A stretch of 15,775 nt of DNA from an uncultured Eubacteriales bacterium (GTDB taxonomy: Bacteria > Bacillota > Clostridia > Oscillospirales > Acutalibacteraceae), in contig CAQZPH010000005.1 of NCBI GenBank assembly GCA_948933715.1, positions 1 through 15,775 of the forward strand, given 5' to 3'. The notes below the pieces were generated by a model. It saw nothing but the letters and a program-made list of their open reading frames with translations, was not told the DNA's origin and searched no databases. Of this stretch, positions 1 through 6,649 are shown piece after piece; positions within the stretch are counted from its first letter, which is position 1; the number at the start of each line of letters is the position of its first letter. The position numbers were made by a program, and so were the translations under genes.

Positions 1-546
1 ACCGTATCCTTTGCTAATGAGTCTGCAAATCCTGAATTAAAAAGTTCGTTCCAAACTGAAGATGGAATAATTATATTAGCAGCTCCTGAAGGAGTATTTA
101 AATCAGGAAGCCAGCTTTACGCTCAATTTTTAGATCCTGATTCACAAGAATATCAGGATGCTTTTAAAAACTTAGATGATAATTTTAAAAATGTAACCGA
201 AAGATTAAAAGTATATGATATATTTGTACTTGATCCCTACGGAAATAAAGTAACCCAATTTAATGACTATGTAACACTTTATATTCAAATTCCAAAGGAC
301 TATGACGACGCTGATTTAGATGCAATTCATATTACGGAAGGTCCCGATCAAGAGTTTGAGGAATGGATAGAAACGATCGATGGCACAAAATACCTTGCAT
401 TTAAAACCAATCACTTTAGTCCTTATGCAATTATAGATAAAAGCACAAGTGAATTTCAATTCCTATTATATATTTTTACACCTATTCTTTTAATATCAAC
501 TATATTGCTTATACTATATTTATCTCGTAAGCAAAAGAAAATATAA
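1..546 (+). CDS. C-terminal part of a membrane-anchored surface protein (5' truncated by the window)
   Basis: An open frame runs from base 1 to a TAA at 544-546 and encodes 181 residues; the start lies outside the window. The visible part is an acidic extracellular-type region, then the motif HFSPYAI at about residues 139-145. That motif is common just before the C-terminal anchor of Gram-positive surface proteins. A hydrophobic segment of about 22 residues follows (LLYIFTPILLISTILLILYL), and the protein ends in the basic tail SRKQKKI. This suggests a single-pass protein with its bulk outside the cell and a short cytoplasmic end. No LPXTG motif is seen, so sortase attachment is not supported. 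The function cannot be told from this fragment. A terminator follows 27 nt after the stop. Confidence 0.8.
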   Translation, partial: TVSFANESANPELKSSFQTEDGIIILAAPEGVFKSGSQLYAQFLDPDSQEYQDAFKNLDDNFKNVTERLKVYDIFVLDPYGNKVTQFNDYVTLYIQIPKDYDDADLDAIHITEGPDQEFEEWIETIDGTKYLAFKTNHFSPYAIIDKSTSEFQFLLYIFTPILLISTILLILYLSRKQKKI

Positions 547-573
547 CGTAATATTAATTTTCTTTCTAAAATT

Positions 574-609
574 AAAAGTCAATTGTTAAAAATAACAATT
601 GACTTTTTT
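574..609 (+). terminator. Bidirectional rho-independent terminator
   Basis: The arms AAAAGTCAATTGTTA (574-588) and TAACAATTGACTTTT (593-607) pair perfectly around a 4-nt A loop and run into a T tract. It ends the surface protein gene on the plus strand. Read on the minus strand, the same stem is followed by TTTTAATTTTA, so it can also end the tRNA-Leu/structured RNA transcript. Confidence 0.85.
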
Positions 610-635
610 CTATTTTATAGTACTCACAGACAAAA

Positions 636-824
636 GTGCCCTCTTAAAAGAAAAGCCTCACTCAGTCTCCTGGGCATAACTTGCCTGCCTTGGCTTTCTG
701 GTACAATTAGCCATAATGGGCTCAAGAGCGTCGACGCAGTCCTAAAATAAAACAAGTCACACCCAAACTATGAGCGCGACTTGTTCTGCGAGACCATCCG
801 CTGGTGAGATGTTCTATAAGGCAC
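636..824 (-). ncRNA. Structured noncoding RNA candidate, family not assigned
   Basis: Read on the minus strand, about 189 nt is closed by a 7-bp stem (GTGCCTT at 824-818 with AGGGCAC at 642-636, one G-U pair). Inside it I can pair GAGAC with GTCTC (790-794 with 665-669), CTGCG with CGCAG (786-790 with 735-739, sharing base 790 with the previous stem), and an 8-bp hairpin AACAAGTC/GACTTGTT (751-758 with 778-785). A TGGCT/AGCCA hairpin (691-695 with 709-713) and a short GGCA/TGCC hairpin (673-676 with 682-685) lie further on. There is no coding frame, and local GC content is higher than in the surrounding spacers. A terminator follows and tRNA-Leu lies upstream on the same strand. The branched fold argues against 6S RNA, which is one long hairpin with a central bubble. 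A raiA-type RNA is possible, but I cannot confirm it from memory. Exact ends are uncertain. Confidence 0.6.
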
Positions 825-902
825 ATAAACTATAAAAACGCGTGCAAAAAAATAAAAAATTAGCGCCGGCCCCTATTACGCGAACTGGGTCCAGTGCTTT
901 GC

Positions 903-986
903 TGGTGCGAGTGACGGGACTTGAACCCGTACGTCGTAGACACACGCCCCTCAAACGTGCCTGTCTGCCAGTTCCAGCACACTCGC
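903..986 (-). tRNA. tRNA-Leu (anticodon GAG), CCA encoded
   Basis: An 84-nt class II tRNA is read on the minus strand. The acceptor stem GCGAGTG/CACTCGC is perfect and followed by A and an encoded CCA. The D arm is CTGGAACTGGCAGACAG, the anticodon stem-loop is CACGT-TTGAGGG-GCGTG with anticodon GAG, a long variable arm has a TAC/GTA stem, and the T arm is ACGGG-TTCAAGT-CCCGT. It decodes CUC and CUU leucine codons. A strong promoter lies just upstream, and the structured RNA lies about 80 nt downstream on the same strand. Confidence 0.97.
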
Positions 987-1002
987 ATTTGTTTTAAACT
1001 TA

Positions 1003-1031
1003 ATACTACAGTATTTTTCCTATGTTGTCAA
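1003..1031 (-). promoter_or_regulatory. Sigma-A type promoter of tRNA-Leu
   Basis: On the minus strand, TTGACA (1031-1026) and TAGTAT (1008-1003) are separated by 17 nt, with a TG directly before the -10. The predicted start lies around 996, some 10 nt before the mature tRNA. It could also drive the structured RNA further downstream, for which no good promoter of its own is visible. Confidence 0.85.
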
Positions 1032-1214
1032 CAGGTTTAAACATTTTTTGTACACTTAATAAATCCTTAAAATAAAAGAACACTTACTTTTATAGGGTGA
1101 AAAATGTGCATCAGCCTTTAAAACAATCTTGAGAAGTAAAACCTGACCCAAGTGAAAAGGAAAACAAAATCCACGCAAATATAAATAAAATATCTAGAAT
1201 AAACTATACACAAA

Positions 1215-1243
1215 GTGCAGTTTTTAAATTTATAAAACTGCAC
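1215..1243 (-). terminator. Hairpin after the deacetylase gene, probable terminator
   Basis: The arms GTGCAGTTTT (1215-1224) and AAAACTGCAC (1234-1243) form 10 perfect base pairs. On the minus strand the stem is followed by TTTGTGT, a weak T tract. It lies 13 nt past the deacetylase stop. I see no gene or other clear signal in the AT-rich stretch from 1032 to 1214. Confidence 0.6.
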
Positions 1244-1256
1244 CCATACGCTATCT

Positions 1257-2147
1257 TTATTTTTCTATTTTCTTTTTAAAGAATTTCTCACTTGATGTGT
1301 TGGGTGACCGCAAGATTCTATAAAGACCATATAATTTCTCTGGATTTTTAGTTATCTTATTTATTTTCCCTTCACAGCTAAGAGTAGCTTTAAAACCCAT
1401 TTGCCTTAAAATATCAAGAGAACAATTGCTTATAGCTCCAAACGGAAAAACAAACGTACTTGGGGTAAAATCAAGATAGTCTTCAACTTTGCTTTGCATT
1501 AAATTAACATCGTTACTAAAAGTACGTTGATAATTTTCAAGGGTCTCATTTTTATTTTTTTTCGTGCCACATCGAGATTTCGTGATAGTGTGCATATTAT
1601 AAGAATGATTTTGAATTTCCACTAATCCTGAATCTTTCATTTCTTTTAGTTCATCCCAGGAACAATGAGCGTAATTGGGATTTTTATTTTTATTTTCACT
1701 ATATATATCGCATTGTTTTCCAATAGGAGATAATATCATTTTACAACCATATTCTTTTAAAAGAGGAAATGCATAAAGGTAGTTATTATAATATCCATCG
1801 TCAAAAGTTAGCATTATAGGCTTTTCGGGCAACTCTTTATTTTCATATACAAAGTCAATTAAGTCTTTCATAACAATTGTTGTATAACCGTTTTCTTTTA
1901 TATATTTTAAATCATTCTCAAAAGTATTAGGAGATACTATAAATTTACTTTTGGGTTTATTGGTTTTTAAAATTGCATGATACATAATTATGGGGAGTCT
2001 AATAGAATCTTCTGATTCAGACACCGCAGATAAAAGAATATCTTTACTAATATTTAAAAATAAAAATCCTACAGCAATAACAGAAATTGCTAGACAAATA
2101 AATAAAGGTTTTTTTATTCTAAGGTTTACGTACATACCGATAATCAT
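1257..2147 (-). CDS. Membrane-anchored polysaccharide deacetylase (NodB-fold, CE4 family)
   Basis: This 296-residue protein is predicted to remove acetyl or N-acetyl groups from a cell-wall or extracellular glycan. Residues 14-32 form one hydrophobic segment after basic residues, which suggests an uncleaved signal anchor with the enzyme outside the membrane. The catalytic domain starts near residue 51. NodB motif 1 is TFDDGYY (114-120) with Asp116 as likely base and Asp117 as metal ligand. Motif 2 is HSYNMHT with metal ligands His181 and His186, and FPFG at 234-237 corresponds to motif 3. All key residues are present, so it is likely active. The exact substrate (peptidoglycan or exopolysaccharide) cannot be told. 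The start is uncertain: GAGGG lies only 1-2 nt before the first ATG, and 13 nt before an in-frame ATG at 2135, and neither spacing is ideal. Confidence 0.88.
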   Translation of the reverse strand: MIIGMYVNLRIKKPLFICLAISVIAVGFLFLNISKDILLSAVSESEDSIRLPIIMYHAILKTNKPKSKFIVSPNTFENDLKYIKENGYTTIVMKDLIDFVYENKELPEKPIMLTFDDGYYNNYLYAFPLLKEYGCKMILSPIGKQCDIYSENKNKNPNYAHCSWDELKEMKDSGLVEIQNHSYNMHTITKSRCGTKKNKNETLENYQRTFSNDVNLMQSKVEDYLDFTPSTFVFPFGAISNCSLDILRQMGFKATLSCEGKINKITKNPEKLYGLYRILRSPNTSSEKFFKKKIEK

Positions 2148-2167
2148 TCCCTCATTTAAATTGTTAC

Positions 2168-2195
2168 CTTATAATATATGTTATAAAAATTCCAA
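2168..2195 (-). promoter_or_regulatory. Possible promoter of the deacetylase gene
   Basis: TTGGAA (2195-2190) and TATAAG (2173-2168) on the minus strand are separated by 16 nt. The predicted transcript start is about 14 nt before the first ATG and 26 nt before the alternative ATG at 2135. The match to consensus is moderate. Confidence 0.4.
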
Positions 2196-2242
2196 CCATG
2201 AATGAAAGTAAAAACCATTCAAAAACAAGTGTTTGTTATATT

Positions 2243-2284
2243 AAAAAATCACAGTCAACAAAATTACTTAGTTGACTGTGATTT
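2243..2284 (-). terminator. Rho-independent terminator of the pduL-like gene
   Basis: The arms ATCACAGTCAAC (2248-2259) and GTTGACTGTGAT (2271-2282) pair over 12 bp around an 11-nt loop. On the minus strand the stem is followed by TTTTTT. It lies about 30 nt after the stop of the phosphotransacylase gene. Confidence 0.85.
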
Positions 2285-2314
2285 AATTTACATTTATCTT
2301 CTCTATTAAAATCT

Positions 2315-2884
2315 CTACACTAAGATATCTCCATAAGTTTTGGAGAAAATCCCCGCAGCATTTGATTCATCTGTATCAATATGCATAGCAGGTAAAAAAT
2401 CTTTATTTACTCTAATATATACTTGATCAAAAATTAAGGATCGCGCCTTGGATTCTATTTTTACACATACTTTCTGATTATCCGCTACATTAATTTCCTT
2501 AGCTGTTTTAGGGTCAAGATGAATGTGCCTTTTTGCTACAATTAAACCATTTTTAATAACTACAGTGCCAGCAGGTCCCCTTAATTTACACCCTGGAGTA
2601 TTATCAATATCTCCTGAATCTCTAATAGGAGCATCAACCGAAAGCTTTCTTGCATCAGTAAGAGAAATTTCTACTTGGGTATGTTTTCTTAAAGGCCCCA
2701 AAACCGATACACCACATATTTCACTATTAGGACCAATAATATCTACTCGTTCCATGCAAGAAAATTGACCAGGTTGTGATAAAAAACTTCTTTTTGTTAG
2801 TTCTGAGTTTTTTCCAAATAAGATATCCATATCTTCCCGACAAAGATGAACGTGCCTTGCAGATGTTTCTACTAGAACTTGCAT
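2315..2884 (-). CDS. pduL: PduL-type phosphate acyltransferase (phosphotransacylase)
   Basis: This 189-residue protein matches the PduL family, which moves an acyl group between coenzyme A and phosphate (propanoyl-CoA or acetyl-CoA to the acyl phosphate). It is unrelated in fold to the common Pta enzyme. Visible family motifs are SARHVHL (8-14) and RHIHLDP (119-125), which carry the zinc-binding histidines, APIRDSGD (85-92) with the conserved Arg88, and the C-terminal MHIDTDESNAA (167-177) with His168. The frame starts right at the catalytic domain, with no N-terminal encapsulation extension, and no microcompartment shell gene is seen nearby. A cytoplasmic, acetate-forming role with an acetate kinase encoded elsewhere is therefore more likely than a microcompartment role, but that is inference. 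An AAGGAG site precedes the ATG, a good promoter lies upstream, and a terminator follows, so this is a single-gene unit. Confidence 0.92.
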   Translation of the reverse strand: MQVLVETSARHVHLCREDMDILFGKNSELTKRSFLSQPGQFSCMERVDIIGPNSEICGVSVLGPLRKHTQVEISLTDARKLSVDAPIRDSGDIDNTPGCKLRGPAGTVVIKNGLIVAKRHIHLDPKTAKEINVADNQKVCVKIESKARSLIFDQVYIRVNKDFLPAMHIDTDESNAAGIFSKTYGDILV

Positions 2885-2936
2885 TTTAGTATCATCTCCT
2901 TATCTTCATAAAATACTCATAAATATTATATGGACT

Positions 2937-2964
2937 ATTATACCATTTTAAAGATAGTTTTCAA
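2937..2964 (-). promoter_or_regulatory. Sigma-A type promoter of the pduL-like gene
   Basis: TTGAAA (2964-2959) and a perfect TATAAT (2942-2937) on the minus strand are 16 nt apart, with TG just before the -10. It is divergent from the glycosylase promoter at 2982-3010, and the two -35 elements are only 17 nt apart. Confidence 0.8.
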
Positions 2965-2981
2965 TATTACTTAAAATTAAA

Positions 2982-3010
2982 TTTACGTTTTATATAATTC
3001 ATGTTATAAT
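2982..3010 (+). promoter_or_regulatory. Promoter of the uracil-DNA glycosylase gene
   Basis: TTTACG (2982-2987) and TATAAT (3005-3010) are separated by 17 nt. The predicted transcript start is near 3017, which puts the ATG at 3018 at the very 5' end of the message and supports the start at 3051. Confidence 0.7.
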
Positions 3011-3050
3011 AAAAAACATGTCGAATTACCGAGATAAAAGAGGTGTTTTT

Positions 3051-3623
3051 ATGTACTGTTCTTTCGAGGAACTAGAAACAACATGTAAAGCTTGTGAAAA
3101 ATGTGATCTTTGTAAAACTAGACATAATGTTGTTTTTGGTGTAGGCAATAAAAAAGCAGAAGTCCTTTTTATTGGGGAAGGACCCGGCGAAAATGAAGAT
3201 TTGCAAGGAGAACCTTTTGTGGGAAGAGGGGGTCAGTTGCTTGATAAAATGTTAAGTGCAATTGATCTTAATCGAAATAAAAATATCTATATAGCTAATA
3301 TTGTTAAATGTAGGCCTCCACAAAATAGAGATCCTTTGCAAGAAGAACAAGAAGCCTGCATTGGATGGCTTAGAAATCAAGTAGCTTTAATAAAACCAAA
3401 GATAATAGTGTGCCTTGGTAGAATAGCGGCAATGAAAATTATTAAACCAGACATGAAAATAACAAAAGAACACGGCGAATTTTTTGAAAGAAACGGTGTT
3501 TTGATGATGGCAACATTGCATCCGGCTGCACTATTAAGAAACCCTGCAAATAAACCAAGTGCTTTTGAAGACTTTTTAAAGCTACGCGAAAAAATAACAG
3601 AAGTATGTGATCATACATATTAA
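3051..3623 (+). CDS. Type-4 uracil-DNA glycosylase with a [4Fe-4S] cluster
   Basis: This enzyme cuts uracil from DNA at the first step of base excision repair. The protein shows the full family-4 signature: an N-terminal Cys pair (CEKC) placed eight residues before VVFG, the active-site loop GEGPGENED, FVGRGGQLLDKML, NIVKCRPPQNRDP with the third cluster cysteine, QEACIGW with the fourth, and the HPAALLRNP loop. The layout agrees with the Thermus enzyme recalled from the literature. The length is 190 residues from the start used here. An upstream in-frame ATG at 3018 exists, but it coincides with the predicted transcript start. The ATG at 3051 has AGAGGTG about 6 nt before it, so I prefer it. 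The gene is a single unit ending in a terminator shared with the convergent GH25 gene. Confidence 0.95.
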   Translation: MYCSFEELETTCKACEKCDLCKTRHNVVFGVGNKKAEVLFIGEGPGENEDLQGEPFVGRGGQLLDKMLSAIDLNRNKNIYIANIVKCRPPQNRDPLQEEQEACIGWLRNQVALIKPKIIVCLGRIAAMKIIKPDMKITKEHGEFFERNGVLMMATLHPAALLRNPANKPSAFEDFLKLREKITEVCDHTY

Positions 3624-3651
3624 AAAGAACCACATGGTGGTTCTTTTTTTT
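3622..3651 (+). terminator. Terminator between the convergent glycosylase and GH25 genes
   Basis: A stem with arms AAGAACCAC and GTGGTTCTT (3625-3633 with 3637-3645), extended by A-T pairs and closed by a 3-nt loop, runs into eight T. It starts inside the stop codon of the glycosylase gene. On the minus strand the stem is followed by TTTTTAATA, so it may also serve the GH25 gene. Confidence 0.88.
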
Positions 3652-3665
3652 GTAGCATATAAAAC

Positions 3666-4562
3666 TTAAAAGCCATTTAAATGATTATTCTTTATTATAG
3701 TAGGATAATCAACATAACAGTAGTTCATATCGACTCTCCCATTGATACCATTTACACTTCCATCACTTGTATATTGCCACATTCCATAAGGAACTTGACA
3801 ATCACAAGTTGGGCTCCAATGAGCCACCCATAAATTTTGGCCTTGAAGTTTGCTCATATCAAGTTCATATCTTTGTCTATTTAAAAATGTATAATAACCT
3901 GCATAGTAACCCGCTTGCCTCAATCTATTTATAAAAGTCACTATTATATCACTTTTTTGTTCAGGAGATAAACTCTTTTGGCACCGATCTTCAAAATCAA
4001 AAAATACAGGGTATTCCCACTGTGTCCATCTTAGCCTAGTAATAAAGAAATCTGCTTCTTTTAAAGCTTCTTCTTGCGTTGTGGCATAACTATAATGGTA
4101 TGCACCTATTGGCATCCCCACCGATTTAGCACCATTAATGTTATCTCTTAACTTTCTATCTGTCTGCTTGTCCCACAGTTCCCAACCATAACTTGTCCTT
4201 ATAATAGCAAATTGTATTCCGGAATCTTTAACAGCTTGCCAATCGATATCTAAGTTGTGGTAAGAGACATCTATACCAATTCTAGGTAATGTCTGGTCTT
4301 GTTGCTCAGCCTTTTTGTCATCTGCTTTGTAAACAGGCTCCTCTTTTGGAGTTAATGTTGTATCAACTTTATCTGTTGGCTGTTTTTCTTTAGATAGTTG
4401 TTTTGTATTTACTTTTAAAGTTAATTCCTCTTCTTTAGCAGGTGCTATTGTGTTTACTTTTAATGCTAATTCCTTTTCCTGTGCAAACGTTGTTATGTGT
4501 GAATTAGTACTTAAGTTAAATACTAAAGTTACCATAAGCATAAATCTTAATAGTTTTTCCAA
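3666..4562 (-). CDS. Secreted GH25 lysozyme-like muramidase
   Basis: This 298-residue protein is expected to cut the MurNAc-GlcNAc bond of peptidoglycan outside the cell. Residues 1-28 look like a signal peptide with likely cleavage after TTFAQ. Residues 30-90 are a charged, low-complexity linker with a degenerate 15-residue period (KVNT, KVNT, KVDT at 35, 50 and 65). The GH25 domain spans about 94-285: RIGIDVSYH holds Asp98, FFDFEDR holds Asp189 and Glu191 (the DxE catalytic pair), and GAYHYSYA, GYYTF, LWVAHW, MWQYTSDG and GRVDMNYCY follow in family order. The start codon is TTG, with GGGGGG 10 nt upstream; an internal ATG at codon 8 would spoil the basic signal-peptide start. No separate cell-wall-binding repeat is present. 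It may work in cell-wall turnover or against competitors. Confidence 0.92.
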   Translation of the reverse strand: MEKLLRFMLMVTLVFNLSTNSHITTFAQEKELALKVNTIAPAKEEELTLKVNTKQLSKEKQPTDKVDTTLTPKEEPVYKADDKKAEQQDQTLPRIGIDVSYHNLDIDWQAVKDSGIQFAIIRTSYGWELWDKQTDRKLRDNINGAKSVGMPIGAYHYSYATTQEEALKEADFFITRLRWTQWEYPVFFDFEDRCQKSLSPEQKSDIIVTFINRLRQAGYYAGYYTFLNRQRYELDMSKLQGQNLWVAHWSPTCDCQVPYGMWQYTSDGSVNGINGRVDMNYCYVDYPTIIKNNHLNGF

Positions 4563-4602
4563 CTTAAACTAACCCCCCAAAATTATATAAATTCACAAGA
4601 TA

Positions 4603-4632
4603 ATATTATCGTATTTTTATCACAAAAATCAA
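4603..4632 (-). promoter_or_regulatory. Possible promoter of the GH25 gene
   Basis: TTGATT (4632-4627) and TAATAT (4608-4603) on the minus strand are separated by 18 nt, about 40 nt before the TTG start. The match is moderate. Nothing else is evident between this site and the ffs promoter. Confidence 0.35.
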
Positions 4633-4701
4633 CACATTTTTACAAATATTTTGTAGAAATTTATACTAAATTTTTGTGCATCTTTTTTTATAAGACACAT
4701 A

Positions 4702-4730
4702 TTGATTTTAATCGAAGTTTATATTATAAT
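4702..4730 (+). promoter_or_regulatory. Sigma-A type promoter of the SRP RNA gene
   Basis: TTGATT (4702-4707) and a perfect TATAAT (4725-4730) are separated by 17 nt. The predicted start is near 4737, about 20 nt before the paired 5' end of the SRP RNA, so 5' processing is likely. The promoter may also feed dnaX by read-through. Confidence 0.8.
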
Positions 4731-4757
4731 AAAAATCATTAAGTTTTTCTTTATATA

Positions 4758-4944
4758 AGCAAAGTTGGACATTGTATATTTGAATATGTGAGTGGGTAGG
4801 CGCTGCGCGGTCTGGCGCCGCGAACCATGTCAGGCGGGGAACCGAGCAGCATTAAACGGAGTTGTCAGGGGCGATGCAGTCAGTTTGCTCACTTGCATAT
4901 TCAAGTATATTGCGGGTCTTTTTAGACAGTCTGCTTTGCTTTTT
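4758..4944 (+). ncRNA. ffs: Signal recognition particle RNA (SRP RNA, 4.5S/scRNA)
   Basis: The core is the SRP domain IV hairpin: GTCAGG, then CGG-GGAA-CCG (4835-4844) with the GGAA tetraloop that binds Ffh, then AGCAGC. The two sides of the long helix pair at a distance: TATATTTGAATATG (4775-4788) with CATATTCAAGTATA (4896-4909), and GTGAG (4788-4792) with CTCAC (4888-4892). The ends also pair, AGCAAAG (4758-4764) with CTTTGCT (4934-4940), followed by a short T run that can act as terminator. A small GTCT/AGAC hairpin sits at 4917-4928. I do not see the 5' Alu-domain hairpins of the Bacillus-type long SRP RNA, so this looks like the long-helix, Alu-less form. Ends are approximate. Confidence 0.9.
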
Positions 4945-4972
4945 AATTTACCATGAAAGGTTAAAATGCATT

Positions 4973-6628
4973 ATGTATCAAGCTCTTTATCGAAAATATC
5001 GACCAAAAACATTCAGTGACGTAATCGGCCAACCACACGTAACAGTTACTCTACAAAATGAGCTCTTATCTGGGCGTATAGGACACGCGTATCTTTTCAT
5101 TGGGTCAAGAGGTACGGGTAAAACTACTTGCGCAAAAATTTTTGCAAAGGCTGCTAATTGCTTTGAAATTAAAAACGGTAACCCCTGTGGTGAATGCGAC
5201 TTATGCCGCGACATTGACTCTGGGGAAGTTATGGATATAGTTGAGCTAGATGCTGCAAGCAATAATAGTGTTAATGATATAAGAGACATTTGCGAATCCG
5301 CTGCGTTTACTCCGGCGAGAGGTAAATACCGTGTATATATCATAGACGAAGTACATATGTTGTCTCCAGGTGCTTTTAATGCTCTGCTTAAAACATTAGA
5401 AGAACCTCCTGCACATGTGATATTTATATTAGCAACCACGGAAGTTCATAAAATTCCGGCTACTATATTATCAAGATGCCAACGTTTTGAGTTTCATAAG
5501 ATATCAATTGACGATATTGCAAATAGGCTTGACTATATAGCAAAAAATGAAAATGCAACTATTAACAAAGAAGCTGCTTTACTAATAGCTCGCATATCGG
5601 ACGGGGCTATGAGAGATGCAATATCTATTTTAGATAAATGTTTAGGTATAAATAAAAATGTAGATGTCGATGTAATAACAAGTACTGTAGGGATAGCTTC
5701 TTTTGAAAACATGTACTGTCTTACAAAGGCAATATTTTCAAAGGTTCCAAAAGATGCTCTTTTAATTATAAATACTCTTAACCAACAATCTAAAGATATG
5801 ATGAGACTTACACAAGAGCTTATAGGGAATTTTAGAAATATAATGATGATAAAAACTTTAAAAGATAGTAACCGACTGCTCGTTATCCCGGACGAAGAAT
5901 ATCAAAAATTATCAGAACTATCGGTGGATATATCGCTTGAAACAATTATTTATGTTTTAGATACTCTTGAAGATTCGTTTGAAAAAATGAACCGAGGTTG
6001 CGACAGCAGAACAGAACTTGAAATGTGTATGGTGAAATTATGCTCTCCAAAGTTAAATTATAGCAACGAAGCTATCTTGGCAAGGCTTAGTGATTTAGAG
6101 CAAATGATCACTTCAGGGGAAATAAAAGCGAATGTCTCCCCCGATGTTAACCCAAAACCTAAGGTTCAAAATAAAAAAAATGTTAATGATAGTGATAGGG
6201 ATATTAAGGATAGCGAACCCCATGAAGAAAAAGTAGTAAAAGAAACTATACCGCCGCAAAATCAAAACTCAGTAGCGAAAGTAGATAATGTTAACTTGCA
6301 AGGGAATGCTAAACTGATGCAAAATTGGCAAGAAGTTTTAGACGCACTAAAAAGTTATTCGCGGACTATTGCGCTTGCATTTAAAGATTCTGTTGCATAT
6401 ATAGATGGAGATTTTGTGTTAATAGATTCAAAAAATGAAATGGCTTTTGAGCTATTAAAAAAGTCTACTCAAAGGGAGAAAATCAAAGTTGCTATCCAAG
6501 AAGTTACCGGAAAAGCTTATAAATTAGGCCCTTATAATAGTACCCCAGTTAAAGAAATTAACATGGATCCACTGGATGAACTTGCTGATACTGCAAGGGA
6601 ACTTGGTATAGATGTAACAGAAATATAG
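4973..6628 (+). CDS. dnaX: DNA polymerase III subunit tau/gamma (clamp loader ATPase)
   Basis: This 551-residue AAA+ ATPase of the clamp loader opens the beta clamp and, in its full-length tau form, ties it to the replicase. Visible motifs in order are MYQALYRKYRPKTF at the N-terminus, Walker A GSRGTGKTT (44-52), a zinc site with Cys63, 72, 75 and 78, Walker B VYIIDE (121-126), LKTLEEPP, sensor 1 LATTE with the SRC motif (167-169), and sensor 2 GAMRDAISILDK. After the collar domain there is a polar linker (about 380-460) and a C-terminal tau-type domain. The frame stays open further upstream into the SRP RNA, but the family N-terminus and AAAGG at 4956-4960 fix the ATG at 4973. It starts 29 nt after the SRP RNA and is followed by ybaB and recR, the usual Firmicute order. 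Confidence 0.97.
   Translation: MYQALYRKYRPKTFSDVIGQPHVTVTLQNELLSGRIGHAYLFIGSRGTGKTTCAKIFAKAANCFEIKNGNPCGECDLCRDIDSGEVMDIVELDAASNNSVNDIRDICESAAFTPARGKYRVYIIDEVHMLSPGAFNALLKTLEEPPAHVIFILATTEVHKIPATILSRCQRFEFHKISIDDIANRLDYIAKNENATINKEAALLIARISDGAMRDAISILDKCLGINKNVDVDVITSTVGIASFENMYCLTKAIFSKVPKDALLIINTLNQQSKDMMRLTQELIGNFRNIMMIKTLKDSNRLLVIPDEEYQKLSELSVDISLETIIYVLDTLEDSFEKMNRGCDSRTELEMCMVKLCSPKLNYSNEAILARLSDLEQMITSGEIKANVSPDVNPKPKVQNKKNVNDSDRDIKDSEPHEEKVVKETIPPQNQNSVAKVDNVNLQGNAKLMQNWQEVLDALKSYSRTIALAFKDSVAYIDGDFVLIDSKNEMAFELLKKSTQREKIKVAIQEVTGKAYKLGPYNSTPVKEINMDPLDELADTARELGIDVTEI
6175..6186 (+). other. dnaX: Possible -1 frameshift (slippery) site in dnaX with immediate stop
   Basis: A run of eight A (6173-6180) is followed by T, giving the slippery heptamer A AAA AAT in the correct register at 6175-6181. 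A -1 shift, or one extra A from transcriptional slippage, would read AAA, TGT, TAA and stop at 6184-6186. That would give a 404-residue gamma-like product lacking the tau C-terminus. A weak Shine-Dalgarno-like AAGG lies about 10 nt upstream (6161-6164). No convincing downstream stem-loop is seen. Confidence 0.4.
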
Positions 6629-6649
6629 TGTGTTTTGGAGGAATAAAAA

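Noticed and set aside
636..824. 6S RNA as the identity of the structured RNA
   Set aside because: The visible helices form a multi-branched fold, whereas 6S is a single long hairpin with a central bubble; kept as unassigned.
841..902. T-rich run (minus strand) after tRNA-Leu as a separate terminator
   Set aside because: The only pairing just before the T run is weak (3-4 bp), so a terminator here is not supported; read-through into the structured RNA remains possible.
1990..2205. Plus-strand open frame opposite the deacetylase
   Set aside because: It is antisense to a gene with clear NodB motifs, has no ribosome site and no recognisable protein features.
3018..3050. Earlier ATG for the uracil-DNA glycosylase
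   Set aside because: It coincides with the predicted transcript start and has no ribosome site, while the ATG at 3051 has AGAGGTG at good spacing.
4862..4972. Upstream extension of the dnaX frame beginning with TTG at 4862
   Set aside because: It lies within the SRP RNA gene and the encoded residues are not part of the DnaX family; the ATG at 4973 begins the canonical N-terminus.
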